Shown here: one piece after another, positions 55,277 through 64,000 of the stretch
Layout: the number at the start of each line of letters is the position of its first letter
Position numbering within the stretch: the stretch's first letter is position 1
NCBI RefSeq assembly: GCF_014196965.1
Contig: NZ_JACIEQ010000002.1
Location: 1-64,000 of the forward strand
Direction: 5' to 3'
Origin: Actibacterium naphthalenivorans
Lineage (GTDB): Bacteria; Pseudomonadota; Alphaproteobacteria; Rhodobacterales; Rhodobacteraceae
DNA: 64,000 bases
Made by a program: the position numbers and the translations under genes
Notes under the pieces: model-generated
Told to the model about the DNA's origin: nothing
Seen by the model: the letters and a program-made list of their open reading frames with translations, nothing else
The model's database searches: none

Positions 55277-56746
55277 ATGACGACGCCGCCGGAAATCAGC
55301 TTTTGCGAGACCGATCTCGATGCGATCGGAAATGCCACCGGCCGGGTTGCCGTGTTCATCGGCGCCGAAGGCAAGATGGATCCGTCGGGCCGCCGGGTGA
55401 ATCGGCTGACACGCGGGGCGCTGGCCCGGTTCGTGCAAAGCGAAAGGTTCACCAAGCTGAAACCGGGCGAGGCGAAGGCGCTGGCCTTTCCGGCGGGGAT
55501 GGCGGCGGAGGCTGTGGATGTCGTCCGGCTTGACCGCCGCCCGACAGTGGAAGAGGCACGCAAGGCCGGCGCGGCGCTGGCCAAGCTGCAGAACGGCGCG
55601 GAAAGCCTGATCCTTGCGGGCAGCAATCCGCGTGCCGCCGAGATTTCGCTGGGGTTCGCGCTGCGGGCCTATACGTTCGACGCGCACAAGACGGGCGAAA
55701 AGACGCCGGCGGGCAAGGCCCGCATCATGGTCGGCAAGCCCGAGGCCGTGGCCACGGCCGCCGCGCCAATGGCAGCGGTGGCCGAGGGCGTGTTCTTTAC
55801 CCGCGATCTGATCAACGAGCCGTCCAACGTGCTGACGACCGACGATTTCGCCGCCCGTCTGGCCGCCATGCAGGAACTTGGGCTGGAGGTCGAGATCCTT
55901 GAGGAAAGCGATCTGGAAAAGCTCGGGATGCGGCTGCTGCTGTCGGTCGGCAACGGCTCTGTCAGCCCGTCGAAGGTGGTTGTGATGCACTGGAACGGCG
56001 GCAAGCCGGGCGAGGCGCCGCTGGCACTGGTCGGCAAGGGCGTGGTGTTCGACACCGGCGGGATCTCGCTCAAACCGGCGGCCGGCATGGAAGACATGAC
56101 CATGGACATGGGCGGCGCCGGCGTGGTTTCGGGCGTGATGCGCACGCTGGCCCTGCGCAAGGCGAAGGCCAATGTCGTGGGGCTGGTCGGGCTGGTCGAG
56201 AACATGCCCTCGGGCGAGGCGACGCGCCCCGGCGATGTGGTGAAATCCATGAAGGGCGACACCGTCGAGATCATTAACACCGATGCCGAGGGGCGGTTGG
56301 TGCTGGCCGATGTGCTGTGGTACGCGCAGGACCGTTTCAAGCCCAGTGCGATGATCAACCTGGCCACGCTGACCGGGGCGATCGTGATCGGGTTGGGGCA
56401 TGAAATGGCCGGGGTGTTTTCGAACAACGATGTGTTCAGCACCGATTTTCTGGACGCCGCCGCGCAGGAGGGCGAAGGCGCCTGGAGGATGCCGCTGGCG
56501 CCGGCCTATGACAAGCTGCTGGAAAGCCGGGTGGCGGACATGAAGAATGTCGGCGGGCGCCCGGCGGGATCAATCACCGCGGCGCAGTTTCTGCAGCGGT
56601 TCGTCAAGGAAGACTGCCCCTGGATTCACCTGGATATCGCCGGGGTGGCAAGCGTGAAATCCGACACCACGCTGGCGCCCAAGGGGGCGACCGGCTGGGG
56701 CGTGATGGCGCTTGACCGGCTGGTGCGCGACAAGTTCGAGAGCTGA
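55277..56746 (+). CDS. pepA: Leucyl aminopeptidase (M17)
   Basis: 489 residues. KGVVFDTGGISLKPA and NTDAEGRLVLADVLWYA are the metal-binding and active-site motifs of M17 hexameric aminopeptidases. It releases N-terminal residues, and some family members also act in site-specific recombination or carAB control. Preceded by TGAGGAGACC. Its stop shares bases with the holC ATG (TGATG). Confidence 0.95.
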   Translation: MTTPPEISFCETDLDAIGNATGRVAVFIGAEGKMDPSGRRVNRLTRGALARFVQSERFTKLKPGEAKALAFPAGMAAEAVDVVRLDRRPTVEEARKAGAALAKLQNGAESLILAGSNPRAAEISLGFALRAYTFDAHKTGEKTPAGKARIMVGKPEAVATAAAPMAAVAEGVFFTRDLINEPSNVLTTDDFAARLAAMQELGLEVEILEESDLEKLGMRLLLSVGNGSVSPSKVVVMHWNGGKPGEAPLALVGKGVVFDTGGISLKPAAGMEDMTMDMGGAGVVSGVMRTLALRKAKANVVGLVGLVENMPSGEATRPGDVVKSMKGDTVEIINTDAEGRLVLADVLWYAQDRFKPSAMINLATLTGAIVIGLGHEMAGVFSNNDVFSTDFLDAAAQEGEGAWRMPLAPAYDKLLESRVADMKNVGGRPAGSITAAQFLQRFVKEDCPWIHLDIAGVASVKSDTTLAPKGATGWGVMALDRLVRDKFES

Positions 56747-57210
56747 TGGGAAGCGTTCTGTTCTACCACCTCACGCGGCACCCGCTGGAGGTGACGCTGC
56801 CGATGCTGCTGGAGAAATCCCGCGCGGCGGGCTGGCGGGTGGTGGTGCGGGGCAGAACCGAGCAGCAGCTGCGTTGGCTGGACGACAAGCTGTGGCTGGG
56901 CCCCGAAGACGGGTTCCTTCCGCATGGGCTGGCCGGGTCGGGGTTTGATGCCGATCAGCCGGTTCTGCTGACCACGGGCATGGCGGCACCGAATGGCGCG
57001 GCCTGCCTGATGGCGGTGGACGGGGCCGAGGTGGACGCGGAAGAGGCCGGCCGGATGGCGCGGGTCTGTATCCTGTTCGATGGCAATGACGAGGCCGCGC
57101 TCAACCGGGCGCGGGGCCAGTGGAAGGCTCTGACCGGGGCAGGGGTCGCGGCGCAGTACTGGTCGGAGGAAAGCGGGCGCTGGCAGAAGAAGGCCGAAAC
57201 AGGCGACTGA
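56746..57210 (+). CDS. holC: DNA polymerase III chi subunit
   Basis: 154 residues. SVLFYHLTRHPLEVTLPMLLEK and WRVVVRGRTEQQLRWLDDKLW in their conserved blocks identify HolC. Chi joins the clamp loader to single-stranded-DNA-binding protein. The pepA-holC pairing is common in proteobacteria and the genes overlap by one base. Ends in the double hairpin at 57210. Confidence 0.93.
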   Translation: MGSVLFYHLTRHPLEVTLPMLLEKSRAAGWRVVVRGRTEQQLRWLDDKLWLGPEDGFLPHGLAGSGFDADQPVLLTTGMAAPNGAACLMAVDGAEVDAEEAGRMARVCILFDGNDEAALNRARGQWKALTGAGVAAQYWSEESGRWQKKAETGD

Positions 57211-57260
57211 AAAATCTTCACGAAGATTTTTGGGGTCAAAAATTTTTCGTGAAAAATTTT
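57210..57260. terminator. Two AT-rich hairpins forming a bidirectional terminator
   Basis: AAAAATCTTC-AC-GAAGATTTTT (57210-57231) and AAAATTTTTC-GT-GAAAAATTTT (57239-57260) are two perfect 10-bp stems separated by seven bases. Each is flanked by T-runs on both strands, so holC and the convergent aspartic protease gene can both end here. The AT content is in sharp contrast to the surrounding DNA. Confidence 0.85.
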
Positions 57261-57261
57261 C

Positions 57262-57843
57262 CTATCGCGTCAGCACCAGCAGGTCGCGCGTGATCTCCAT
57301 CTTTTCGAAGCGCTGAAGATAGCTCATCCCCAGAAGCGACATGTCCATCTCGCCGCTGTTCACCCAGGCGCGAACATTCCTGTCTTCCAGCGGTCCGAGC
57401 TGAACCTCGTTCAGCCGCACCGGCGCGGTCTGCACCACGCCGTTGGCGGTACGTGCCTCGCTGCTGAAGGCCAGCCCGGTCGGGTCGATGCCCACGCGGC
57501 GCGCGTCTTCGGGGGTCAGTACCACCTGGCTGGCGCCGGTATCCACCACGAATTGCAACGGCGTGCCGTTGACAGTAACGGTCAGGTAGAAATGCCCGTC
57601 GGGCGCGCGCGGCACCTCGATCCTGCCCTGTTCGGAAAAGACCGACTGGCGCGGCATGACCGTCGTGCGGATGTCCGACCACAGGCCGACCGCCGCGATC
57701 ACGCCGACAAAGATCAGCCCCCAGACGGCGGCCTGTTGCGCCATCGCGCCCAGGCGCCGACGGTTCTGTATCACGAAGAACCCGCCCACGGCCGCGGTCA
57801 GAAGCAGCAGATATGCAAGTCGTCCGAACTCTGCGCCGGCCAT
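57262..57843 (-). CDS. Retroviral-type aspartic protease, membrane-anchored (TIGR02281-like)
   Basis: 193 residues. Two hydrophobic segments lie near residues 10-25 and 38-58. The catalytic motif FVVDTGASQVVL is near residue 96, followed by a retropepsin-like fold and the C-terminal DMSLLGMSYLQRFEKMEI that closes the active-site region. Such clan AA proteases act as homodimers in alphaproteobacteria, with unknown substrates. Confidence 0.88.
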   Translation of the reverse strand: MAGAEFGRLAYLLLLTAAVGGFFVIQNRRRLGAMAQQAAVWGLIFVGVIAAVGLWSDIRTTVMPRQSVFSEQGRIEVPRAPDGHFYLTVTVNGTPLQFVVDTGASQVVLTPEDARRVGIDPTGLAFSSEARTANGVVQTAPVRLNEVQLGPLEDRNVRAWVNSGEMDMSLLGMSYLQRFEKMEITRDLLVLTR

Positions 57844-57902
57844 GTGTCACCCCCTGTGGCTGTCTGGCTGAATCTAGGGATCCGCGTCGGAATTGGGAGG
57901 GG

Positions 57903-58523
57903 TCAAAGCGGCGCAAGCGGCAGATTTGTCAGCCCGTCGATCACGAATTGCACCGAAAGCGCGGCCAGAAGCATGCCCAGCAGGCGGGTGATGACATTCG
58001 TGCCGGTCTTGCCCAGGGCGCGTTCCAGAAGGCCGGCGGACAGGAACATGACCAGCACCAACCCCATCACGACCGCCATCACCAGATGGATCAGAACCAG
58101 CGCGGCCGGGTCTCCGCGCACCTGACCGGCCAGCAGGATCATGGTGGCCATCGCGCCGGGCCCCGCGATCAGTGGTGTGGCAAGCGGAAACACCGATGGG
58201 TCGGGGCGGTGATCGTCGGCCTGATCCTCTCGCCGCCTGGTGCGGCGTTCGAACAGCATGTCGAGTGCGGTCAGAAACAGCAGGATACCGCCGGCGATGC
58301 GGAAGGCGGGCATCGATATGCCGACGAACCCCAGCACCGCTTCGCCCAGCAGGCCGAACAGGGTCAGCAGACCCATGGCGACCGCCGCGGCGCGCAGTCC
58401 GATGGCGCGGCGTTCAGGGGGGGTCATGCCTTGGGTGATCGCGACGAACAGCGGCGCCAGCCCGATCGGATCGATGATCACGAACAGGGTGACAAAGGCG
58501 CTGATGTAAAACGTGAGGTCCAT
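57903..58523 (-). CDS. MarC-family integral membrane protein
   Basis: 206 residues, six helices in the MarC pattern (FVIIDPIGLAPLFVAITQGMTP, GLLGEAVLGFVGISMPAFRIAGG and TPLIAGPGAMATMI in blocks). Early reports linked MarC to multiple antibiotic resistance, later not confirmed; function unknown. It follows the ABC-F gene on the same strand, 3 bases apart. Confidence 0.88.
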   Translation of the reverse strand: MDLTFYISAFVTLFVIIDPIGLAPLFVAITQGMTPPERRAIGLRAAAVAMGLLTLFGLLGEAVLGFVGISMPAFRIAGGILLFLTALDMLFERRTRRREDQADDHRPDPSVFPLATPLIAGPGAMATMILLAGQVRGDPAALVLIHLVMAVVMGLVLVMFLSAGLLERALGKTGTNVITRLLGMLLAALSVQFVIDGLTNLPLAPL

Positions 58524-58526
58524 GCC

Positions 58527-60383
58527 TCAGCTCTCTGATTTTTCAAGCTTTTCGATGGCAGAGAGCCACAGGCTCTCGGCCCGGTCCAGCCCGTCCATCA
58601 CCTCGGCGTATTTCTTTTGCCAGACCTGCGCCTCATCAACCCTCTCGGGCTCATACATGGAGGGGTCGGCCAGCTTCTTGGCCAGCTTGTCGCGCATCTG
58701 GTTCAGCTTCTCCACCCGCGCCTCGCATTTGCGGACCTCGCCGCGCAGGGCCTGCAGCGCCTCGCGCGAGGGGCGCCTGGGCTTTTCGGCCGCCGCGGCC
58801 GGTTTGGCGGGTTTGTCCGGCTTGTCCGAGGTCAGCAAGAGCTTGCGATAGGCCTCCAGATCTTCGGCATAGGCGGTGACCTGACCGTCCTTCACCAGCC
58901 ACAGCCGGTCGGCCACCATGCTCAGCAAATGCATGTCATGCGACACCAGGATCACCGCGCCGGTATAGGCGGTCAGCGCCTCGACCAGCGCCTCGCGGCT
59001 TTCGATGTCGAGGTGGTTGGTGGGTTCGTCGAGGATCAGCAGATGCGGTGCGTCCAGCGTGGCCAGCAGCAGCGACAGCCGCGCCTTCTGCCCGCCCGAA
59101 AGCCGGCCGACGGCGGTTTCCGCCTGATCGGGGCCCAGCCCGAACCCGGCCAGCCGCGCGCGAAGCTTCGACTGCATCTCGCCCGGGCGTTCGCGCTGAA
59201 GATGCTGCAGCGGGGTTTCGTCGATATGCAGCTCGTCCACCTGATGCTGCGCGAAATAGCCGATGCGCAGCTTGTTCGACGTCGCCATCTGCCCCGCCAT
59301 CGGCGCCAGCCGGCCCGAAAGCATCTTGGACAGGGTGGATTTGCCCTGGCCGTTCTGCCCCAGCAGCGCGATCCGGTCATCCTGATCGATCCGCAGGTTC
59401 AGGTTGCGCAGCACCACGGTGTCACCATAGCCGACCGACACGTTTTCGGTGGCGATGATCGGCGGCGAAAGCTCTTCGGGATCGGGAAAGCTGAAAACGG
59501 TGCGCGCCGCATCCTCGGGGGCGGTGATCGGCTGCATCTTTTCCAGCATCTTCACCCGGCTTTGCGCCTGCTTGGCCTTCGAGGCCTTGGCCTTGAACCG
59601 GTCCACGAAGCTTTGCAGATGGGCGCGGCGCAGATCCTGCTTCTTTGCCTGCGCGGCCTGCACGGCGCGCTGTTCGGCCCGTTGCCGGGCGAACTGATCA
59701 TAGGGGCCCTGATAGAAGGTCAGTTTCCTGTTCTCGAGATGCAGGATGGCCCCGACGGCGCGGTTCAGCAGCCCCCGGTCGTGGCTGATGATCAGCACCG
59801 TATGCGGATAGCGCGACAGGTAGTTTTCCAGCCACAGCGCGCCTTCGAGATCCAGATAGTTGGTCGGCTCGTCCAGCAACAGCAGATCGGGCGCGGCGAA
59901 CAGCACCGCCGCCAGCGCCACGCGCATCCGCCAGCCGCCCGAGAAGGCCGAGCAGGGCATCTTCTGCTTTTCGGAGTCGAACCCCAGACCACGCAGGATA
60001 GAGGCCGCGCGCCCTTCGGCCGACCATGCGTCGATATCGGCCAGCCGGGTCTGCACCTCGGCGATGCGGGACGGGTCGGTCGCGGTTTCCGCCTCGGCCA
60101 GCAGCGCGGCGCGTTCGGTATCGGCGGCCAGCACGGTGTCGATCAGCGACACGTCCGAGGAGGGCACCTCCTGCGCGACGCCGCCGATGCGGGCGCGGCT
60201 GGGCAGCGAGATGTCGCCGCCTTCCAGCGCGAGCTCGCCCTTGATCAGGCGAAACAGCGTGGTCTTGCCCGCCCCGTTGCGGCCGATCAGGCCGACCTTG
60301 TGGCCATCGGGGATGACGGCAGAGGCGCCCTCGAACAAGGGGCGGCCTTCGACGGAATATGAGATGTCATTGATACGCAGCAT
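58527..60383 (-). CDS. ABC-F family ATPase (ribosome-associated)
   Basis: 618 residues from ATG 60383. Two ABC domains: [11 protein letters not shown] and [12 protein letters not shown] first; [24 protein letters not shown] and [11 protein letters not shown] second. Between them the P-site linker ([21 protein letters not shown]). No membrane segment is present. A C-terminal coiled coil (about 540-618) makes it Uup/YheS-like rather than EttA-like. Such proteins act on the ribosomal exit-site tRNA to resolve stalled translation; DNA-related roles are proposed for Uup. Confidence 0.9.
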   Translation of the reverse strand: MLRINDISYSVEGRPLFEGASAVIPDGHKVGLIGRNGAGKTTLFRLIKGELALEGGDISLPSRARIGGVAQEVPSSDVSLIDTVLAADTERAALLAEAETATDPSRIAEVQTRLADIDAWSAEGRAASILRGLGFDSEKQKMPCSAFSGGWRMRVALAAVLFAAPDLLLLDEPTNYLDLEGALWLENYLSRYPHTVLIISHDRGLLNRAVGAILHLENRKLTFYQGPYDQFARQRAEQRAVQAAQAKKQDLRRAHLQSFVDRFKAKASKAKQAQSRVKMLEKMQPITAPEDAARTVFSFPDPEELSPPIIATENVSVGYGDTVVLRNLNLRIDQDDRIALLGQNGQGKSTLSKMLSGRLAPMAGQMATSNKLRIGYFAQHQVDELHIDETPLQHLQRERPGEMQSKLRARLAGFGLGPDQAETAVGRLSGGQKARLSLLLATLDAPHLLILDEPTNHLDIESREALVEALTAYTGAVILVSHDMHLLSMVADRLWLVKDGQVTAYAEDLEAYRKLLLTSDKPDKPAKPAAAAEKPRRPSREALQALRGEVRKCEARVEKLNQMRDKLAKKLADPSMYEPERVDEAQVWQKKYAEVMDGLDRAESLWLSAIEKLEKSES

Positions 60384-60503
60384 GGGCGCGGTGTGCCGCA
60401 TGGCGCGCAGCCCGTCAATCGCCGCTTTTCAACTGGCCACGCCCATGCTAGCAGGGCGGCGAAATTCGACGCCCCCGCGGGCAGCAGACAAAGAGAGAGC
60501 GAC

Positions 60504-60926
60504 ATGGCCATTCAACGCACCTTCAGCATCATCAAGCCCGACGCGACCCGCCGCAACCTGACCGGCGCGATCAACGCCAAGCTGGAGGCCGCCGGCCTGC
60601 GCATCATCGCGCAAAAGCGGATCCACCTGACCGAAGCCCAGGCCGGTGTCTTCTATGAGGTGCACAAGGAGCGCCCGTTCTATGGCGAGCTGTGCGAGTT
60701 CATGGCGTCCGAGCCGATCGTCGTTCAGGTGCTGGAAGGCGAAGACGCCATCGCCAAGAACCGCGAAGTGATGGGCGCGACCAACCCCGCCGATGCCGCC
60801 GACGGCACGATCCGCAAGGAATTCGCCCTGTCGATCGGCGAGAACTCGGTTCACGGCTCTGACGGCGAAGACACGGCCGCGGTCGAGATCGCGTATTTCT
60901 TCTCGGGCCTCGAACTGGTCGGCTGA
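60504..60926 (+). CDS. ndk: Nucleoside diphosphate kinase
   Basis: 140 residues from ATG 60504 with AAAGAGAG upstream. [17 protein letters not shown] and ENSVHGSDG (active-site His) are diagnostic. It equilibrates nucleoside triphosphate pools. A terminator follows the stop by about 30 bases. Confidence 0.96.
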   Translation: MAIQRTFSIIKPDATRRNLTGAINAKLEAAGLRIIAQKRIHLTEAQAGVFYEVHKERPFYGELCEFMASEPIVVQVLEGEDAIAKNREVMGATNPADAADGTIRKEFALSIGENSVHGSDGEDTAAVEIAYFFSGLELVG

Positions 60927-60955
60927 ACGCCGGGCCCGTTCACGCCCGCCTGATT

Positions 60956-60985
60956 TGGCCGTCCCGTATCGGGGCGGCCTTTTTC
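60956..60985 (+). terminator. Rho-independent terminator of ndk
   Basis: A ten-base-pair GC stem around TAT (arms GGCCGTCCCG and CGGGGCGGCC) ends in TTTTT. It lies just after the ndk stop and before the convergent small gene at 60992; positions are approximate by one base. Confidence 0.8.
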
Positions 60986-60991
60986 ATGGCG

Positions 60992-61129
60992 TCAGATACT
61001 GGCCCAGTCGGTGATCTTGTAGCGCTTGTCGTTTGGCTTCTGCTTCGAGGCCGGAGCCTCGGTCTTGGCATCGCCCTTGTCTTTCTTGGGCGTCTCTTCC
61101 TTGGGCTTCGAAAACACGTAGGACGTCAT
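60992..61129 (-). CDS. 45-residue lysine-rich peptide of unknown function
   Basis: ATG 61129-61127 is preceded by AAAGGA about nine bases upstream, and the frame closes at 60992. The peptide is highly charged (13 Lys) with no membrane helix: MTSYVFSKPKEETPKK, a low-complexity middle, then KRYKITDWASI. The C-terminal residues resemble the first residues of some IS5-type transposases, which may be chance. It converges with ndk and is divergent from the arsenic operon. Moderately supported by start and codon use. Confidence 0.5.
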   Translation of the reverse strand: MTSYVFSKPKEETPKKDKGDAKTEAPASKQKPNDKRYKITDWASI

Positions 61130-61319
61130 CGGACGGATCCTTTTACTAGCAACTTTACAGCTGCCTGATTGCCTCTAATTGGGGTCGGCACCTCGTTCGT
61201 CGGGTGCCGTATCCACGATCGCGCCACGCAAATATGGCGAAAACGTGGCATTTCCCTATCACAGATGGGGCGCGCACACGGTCTGGCAGGTAATGTCACG
61301 TATTCGTCGCATATTGTTG

Positions 61320-61360
61320 TTGAACTGTTACACGATTCCATTATTCACGAATTATGGAAT
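61320..61360 (+). promoter_or_regulatory. Promoter and near-perfect palindrome overlapping the arsR-arsC start (probable ArsR operator)
   Basis: TTGAAC (61320-61325), a 16-base spacer and TATTCA (61342-61347) make a plausible promoter. ATTCCATTATTC (61335-61346) and GAATTATGGAAT (61349-61360) are inverted repeats matching at 11 of 12 positions. The -10 box lies inside the left arm. Transcription would start about 61353-61354, at the A of ATG, so the mRNA would be leaderless, and bound ArsR would cover -10 to start codon. Confidence 0.65.
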
Positions 61361-62202
61361 TGAATGACGCCTCTCTGATTCTCACCACGCTCGGCCATCC
61401 CGGGCGGCTGTCGGTGTTTCGCCTGCTGGCGCGCCGGGCGCCCGAAGGTGTGCGCCCGTCGGAGATGGCCGGGGCGCTGGGGCTCAAGCCCAACACGCTG
61501 TCGGTTTATCTCGGCACGCTGGAGCGGGCGGGGCTGGTGACGTCTCAGCGGCGGGGCAAATCGGTTTACTACAACGTTCACCTGTCTCGCATGGGCGGGC
61601 TGGTGGATTTCCTGGTGGCGGATTGCTGTCGCGGCCGCCCCGACCTTTGCGCGCCAAGAACGGCGGCAACATTGCACGGAGAGTCTTTTATGGAAGACAA
61701 GACTTACAACGTTCTGTTCATCTGCACCGGAAATTCCGCCCGTTCGATCTTTGCCGAAGCGCTGCTGACAAGCGAGGGCGGGGGCAAGTTCAATGCCTAC
61801 TCCGCCGGAACCAAACCCTATTCCGCGCTGAACCCCTTTGCGGTGGAACTGCTGCGGCGCAATGGCCATGACGTGACGGGCCTGCGGGCCAAGAATGTCG
61901 ACGAGTTTCAGCGCGACGGCGCGCCGGTGATGGATTTCGTCTTCACCGTCTGCGATTCCGCCGCGAACGAGGAATGCCCGCCCTGGCCGGGCCAGCCGAT
62001 CACCGCCCATTGGGGCCTGCCCGACCCGGTGAAGGTCGAGGGAACGGAGGCCGAGAAATCGCTGGCCTTCGCAACGACTTATGCGCAGATGCTGCACCGG
62101 ATACAGGCCTTTGTCGCGCTGTCCTTCGCCCAGCTTGACCGTCTGTCGCTGCAGGCGCGTCTGGATGATATCGGTCGCATGGATGACGCAGAACACGCGT
62201 AA
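61354..62202 (+). CDS. Fused ArsR repressor and thioredoxin-type arsenate reductase ArsC
   Basis: 282 residues. Residues 1-100 are a winged HTH ([21 protein letters not shown] recognition helix) with Cys91, Cys92 and Cys99 near its end as likely arsenite sensors. Residues 113-260 form a low-molecular-weight-phosphatase-like ArsC: C124-x5-R130 ([10 protein letters not shown]) and the relay cysteines 200 and 208 ([10 protein letters not shown]). The enzyme reduces arsenate to arsenite. A single polypeptide thus senses and detoxifies arsenic. No Shine-Dalgarno precedes the ATG. The gap to the GAPDH gene is 41 bp. Confidence 0.9.
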   Translation: MELNDASLILTTLGHPGRLSVFRLLARRAPEGVRPSEMAGALGLKPNTLSVYLGTLERAGLVTSQRRGKSVYYNVHLSRMGGLVDFLVADCCRGRPDLCAPRTAATLHGESFMEDKTYNVLFICTGNSARSIFAEALLTSEGGGKFNAYSAGTKPYSALNPFAVELLRRNGHDVTGLRAKNVDEFQRDGAPVMDFVFTVCDSAANEECPPWPGQPITAHWGLPDPVKVEGTEAEKSLAFATTYAQMLHRIQAFVALSFAQLDRLSLQARLDDIGRMDDAEHA

Positions 62203-62243
62203 ACAGGCGCGGAAGAACATCAAAAACAAGAAAGAGGACCGAG

Positions 62244-63254
62244 ATGGTAAATGTGGCGATCAACGGCATGGGGCGTATGGGCAAACTGGTGCTGCGCGCC
62301 TTTTTCGATCAGGGGCTGCCGGGCAACATCGTGCTGCTGAACGATCTGGCGGGCGCGCCCGAGCAGCACGCGCTGCTGATGGAGTTCGATACCGTCCATG
62401 GCCGCTGGCCCGCCGATATTTCCCATGACGACGACAGCCTGACGATCAACGGTACCCGCATGCGGATGACCCGCGAAAAACGGATCGAGGATCTGCCGCT
62501 GGCGGAACTGGGCGTCGATATCGTGGTCGATTGCACCGGCGTGTTCAAGACCGCCGAAAAGGTCGCGCCCTATTACGCGGCGGGGGTGAAGAAGGTCATC
62601 GTGTCGGCCCCGGTCAAGGACGGTGGCGCGCTGAACCTCGTCTACGGCGTGAACAGTGATCTCTATGATCCTGACAAACATGATCTTGTCACCGCGGCCT
62701 CCTGCACCACCAACTGCCTGGCCCCGGTGGTGAAGGTGATCCACGAGGAACTGGGGATCGAACACGGGTCGATCACCACGATCCACGACGTGACCAATAC
62801 CCAGACCATCGTCGACCGCCCGGCAAAGGACATGCGCCGCGCCCGTTCGGCACTGAATTCGCTGATCCCCACCAGCACCGGTTCGGCCACCGCGATCACG
62901 CTGATCTATCCCGAACTGGCCGGGCGGCTGAACGGCCACGCCGTGCGCGTACCTTTGCTGAACGCCTCGCTCACCGATTGCGTGTTCGAGGTAAAGCGCG
63001 CGACCAGCGCCGAAGAGGTCAACGCGCTGTTCAAACGCTATGCCGAGGGGCCGCTGAAGGGGATTCTGGGTTATGAGGAACGGCCGCTTGTATCCTGCGA
63101 CTATCTGAACGATCCGCGCTCGTCGATCGTCGATGCGATGTCGACCATGGTGATCAACGGCACCCAGGTGAAGATATACGCCTGGTACGACAATGAATGG
63201 GGCTATTGCTGCCGTCTGGCCGACGTGACCCGCATGATCGCGGAGCGGATGTGA
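62244..63254 (+). CDS. gap: Arsenic-operon glyceraldehyde-3-phosphate dehydrogenase
   Basis: 336 residues, the usual GAPDH length. The NAD-binding start is [18 protein letters not shown], with the catalytic Cys154 in [10 protein letters not shown] and [16 protein letters not shown] near the end. In ArsJ operons this paralogue converts glyceraldehyde 3-phosphate plus arsenate to 1-arseno-3-phosphoglycerate, the substrate of ArsJ. The stop overlaps arsJ (TGATG). A housekeeping role is less likely given the context. Confidence 0.92.
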   Translation: MVNVAINGMGRMGKLVLRAFFDQGLPGNIVLLNDLAGAPEQHALLMEFDTVHGRWPADISHDDDSLTINGTRMRMTREKRIEDLPLAELGVDIVVDCTGVFKTAEKVAPYYAAGVKKVIVSAPVKDGGALNLVYGVNSDLYDPDKHDLVTAASCTTNCLAPVVKVIHEELGIEHGSITTIHDVTNTQTIVDRPAKDMRRARSALNSLIPTSTGSATAITLIYPELAGRLNGHAVRVPLLNASLTDCVFEVKRATSAEEVNALFKRYAEGPLKGILGYEERPLVSCDYLNDPRSSIVDAMSTMVINGTQVKIYAWYDNEWGYCCRLADVTRMIAERM

Positions 63255-64000
63255 TGCAGCTGGCGGCGAAGAAACCCGACGGGATGGCCGCCTATATGGC
63301 CGTCACGGCGGCCTACTGGGCCTTCATGCTGTCCGACGGCGCGCTGCGGATGCTGGTGCTGCTGCATTTCCATACGCTGGGGTTCTCGCCGATCCAGCTT
63401 GCCTACCTGTTCCTGCTGTATGAATTCATGGGCATGGTCACCAACCTGTCGGCGGGATGGATCGCAGCCCGCTTCGGCCTGACCTCGACGCTCTATGCCG
63501 GGCTGGCGCTGCAGATCGTGGCGCTGGTGGCGCTGGCGCAGCTCGATCCGGGCTGGGCGGTGGCCACATCGGTGATCTTCGTGATGGCGGTGCAGGGGCT
63601 GTCCGGTGTGGCCAAGGATCTGGCCAAGATGAGCTCCAAATCGGCGGTAAAGGTCCTGGCGCCCGAAGGCGACGGGGCGCTGTTCCGCTGGGTGGCGGTG
63701 CTGACCGGATCGAAGAACGCCGTCAAGGGGCTGGGCTTTCTGCTGGGCGCGGCACTGCTGGGGCTGCTGGGCTTCACTGCATCGGTCTACGCGATGGCGG
63801 GCGTGCTGGCGGTGATCCTGCTGGCGGTGGCGCTGTTCATGCCGTCGGGCCTGCCGCGCGGCAAGAAAGGCGCGAAATTCCGCGAGGTATTCTCGAAAGA
63901 TCCCAACATCAACCGGCTGTCGGCGGCGCGCATGTTCCTGTTCGGCGCGCGTGACGTGTGGTTCGTGGTCGGTATCCCGATCTATTTCTATTCGGTGCTG
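63254..64000 (+). CDS. arsJ: ArsJ organoarsenical efflux permease (3' part outside the window)
   Basis: The ATG at 63254 uses the A of the gap stop codon. 249 codons are visible before the window ends. Hydrophobic helices alternate with short loops, as in MFS proteins: VTAAYWAFMLSDGALRMLVLLHFHTLGFS, then GVAKDLAKMSSKSAVK and ARDVWFVVGIPIYFYSVL in shorter blocks. The GAPDH-ArsJ order and the sequence start match ArsJ, which exports 1-arseno-3-phosphoglycerate that then breaks down to arsenate outside. Confidence 0.9.
   Translation, partial: MQLAAKKPDGMAAYMAVTAAYWAFMLSDGALRMLVLLHFHTLGFSPIQLAYLFLLYEFMGMVTNLSAGWIAARFGLTSTLYAGLALQIVALVALAQLDPGWAVATSVIFVMAVQGLSGVAKDLAKMSSKSAVKVLAPEGDGALFRWVAVLTGSKNAVKGLGFLLGAALLGLLGFTASVYAMAGVLAVILLAVALFMPSGLPRGKKGAKFREVFSKDPNINRLSAARMFLFGARDVWFVVGIPIYFYSVL

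Noticed and set aside
1-64000. tRNA, rRNA, tmRNA or CRISPR arrays
   Set aside because: No cloverleaf with the GTTC-A/G T-loop, no ribosomal signature and no regular spaced repeats were found. The four-copy repeat is widely scattered, not an array.

Overview
The window reads as chromosome of a GC-rich alphaproteobacterium, most likely Rhodobacterales/Rhodobacteraceae. Pointers are the gene content (soxBDAG heterotetrameric sarcosine oxidase, ccmI-ruvX-DUF1289, MoxR/CoxE-type VWA pair, DUF2927 and DUF4167 proteins, a DksA-like protein with one zinc-site cysteine), tight stop/start overlaps (ATGA, GTGA, TGATG), and a short intergenic repeat that recurs four times. The species cannot be named from the sequence alone.

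Region 1 (1 to about 6.3 kb) is accessory DNA. It holds an McrBC-type modification-dependent restriction locus, an uncharacterised HTH/coiled-coil protein (orf447), and a tyrosine integrase next to the 5' end of dusA. This matches the known dusA-integrated element architecture: the first 14 dusA codons are extremely AT-rich and look donated by the element. The mcrC gene is cut by the end of an IS3-family (IS407-group-like) insertion sequence, so the nuclease half of McrBC is missing from this reading frame. The far end of the island lies outside the window.

Region 2 (6.3-19.7 kb): dusA, a TauE/SafE permease, a CrtI-like flavoprotein, the ccmI-ruvX-DUF1289 operon, then the sarcosine oxidase operon soxB-(51-aa membrane protein)-soxD-soxA-soxG. 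A 14-bp perfect inverted repeat lies between ccmI and soxB. sodB, a RarD-type transporter and a LOG-family protein follow.

Region 3 (19.8-36.6 kb): a LysM protein, an Atm1-type ABC exporter, an RND efflux permease with its adaptor, the YfgM-like/BamB/Der cluster, edd (Entner-Doudoroff) behind a LacI-type operator, a small lipoprotein, an RlmI-like methyltransferase and a PIN protein.

Region 4 (36.6-47.7 kb): an M48 protease, then a minus-strand run of MoxR, GNAT, DUF2927 lipoprotein, 54-aa membrane protein and CoxE-like VWA protein. After it come dksA-like, a flavin monooxygenase, speB-like plus DUF1499, prfA-prmC and a DUF4167 protein.

Region 5 (47.7-60.9 kb): an outer-membrane biogenesis operon read right to left (lptF, lptG, lptD, surA, pdxA, rsmA), then pepA-holC, an aspartic protease, MarC, an ABC-F ATPase and ndk.

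Region 6 (61.1-64.0 kb): an arsenate-resistance operon consisting of an ArsR-ArsC fusion, an operon-specific GAPDH, and ArsJ cut by the window end. Together GAPDH and ArsJ would make and export 1-arseno-3-phosphoglycerate. The ArsR operator overlaps the start codon and the transcript is predicted to be leaderless. No rRNA, tRNA or CRISPR array was recognised.
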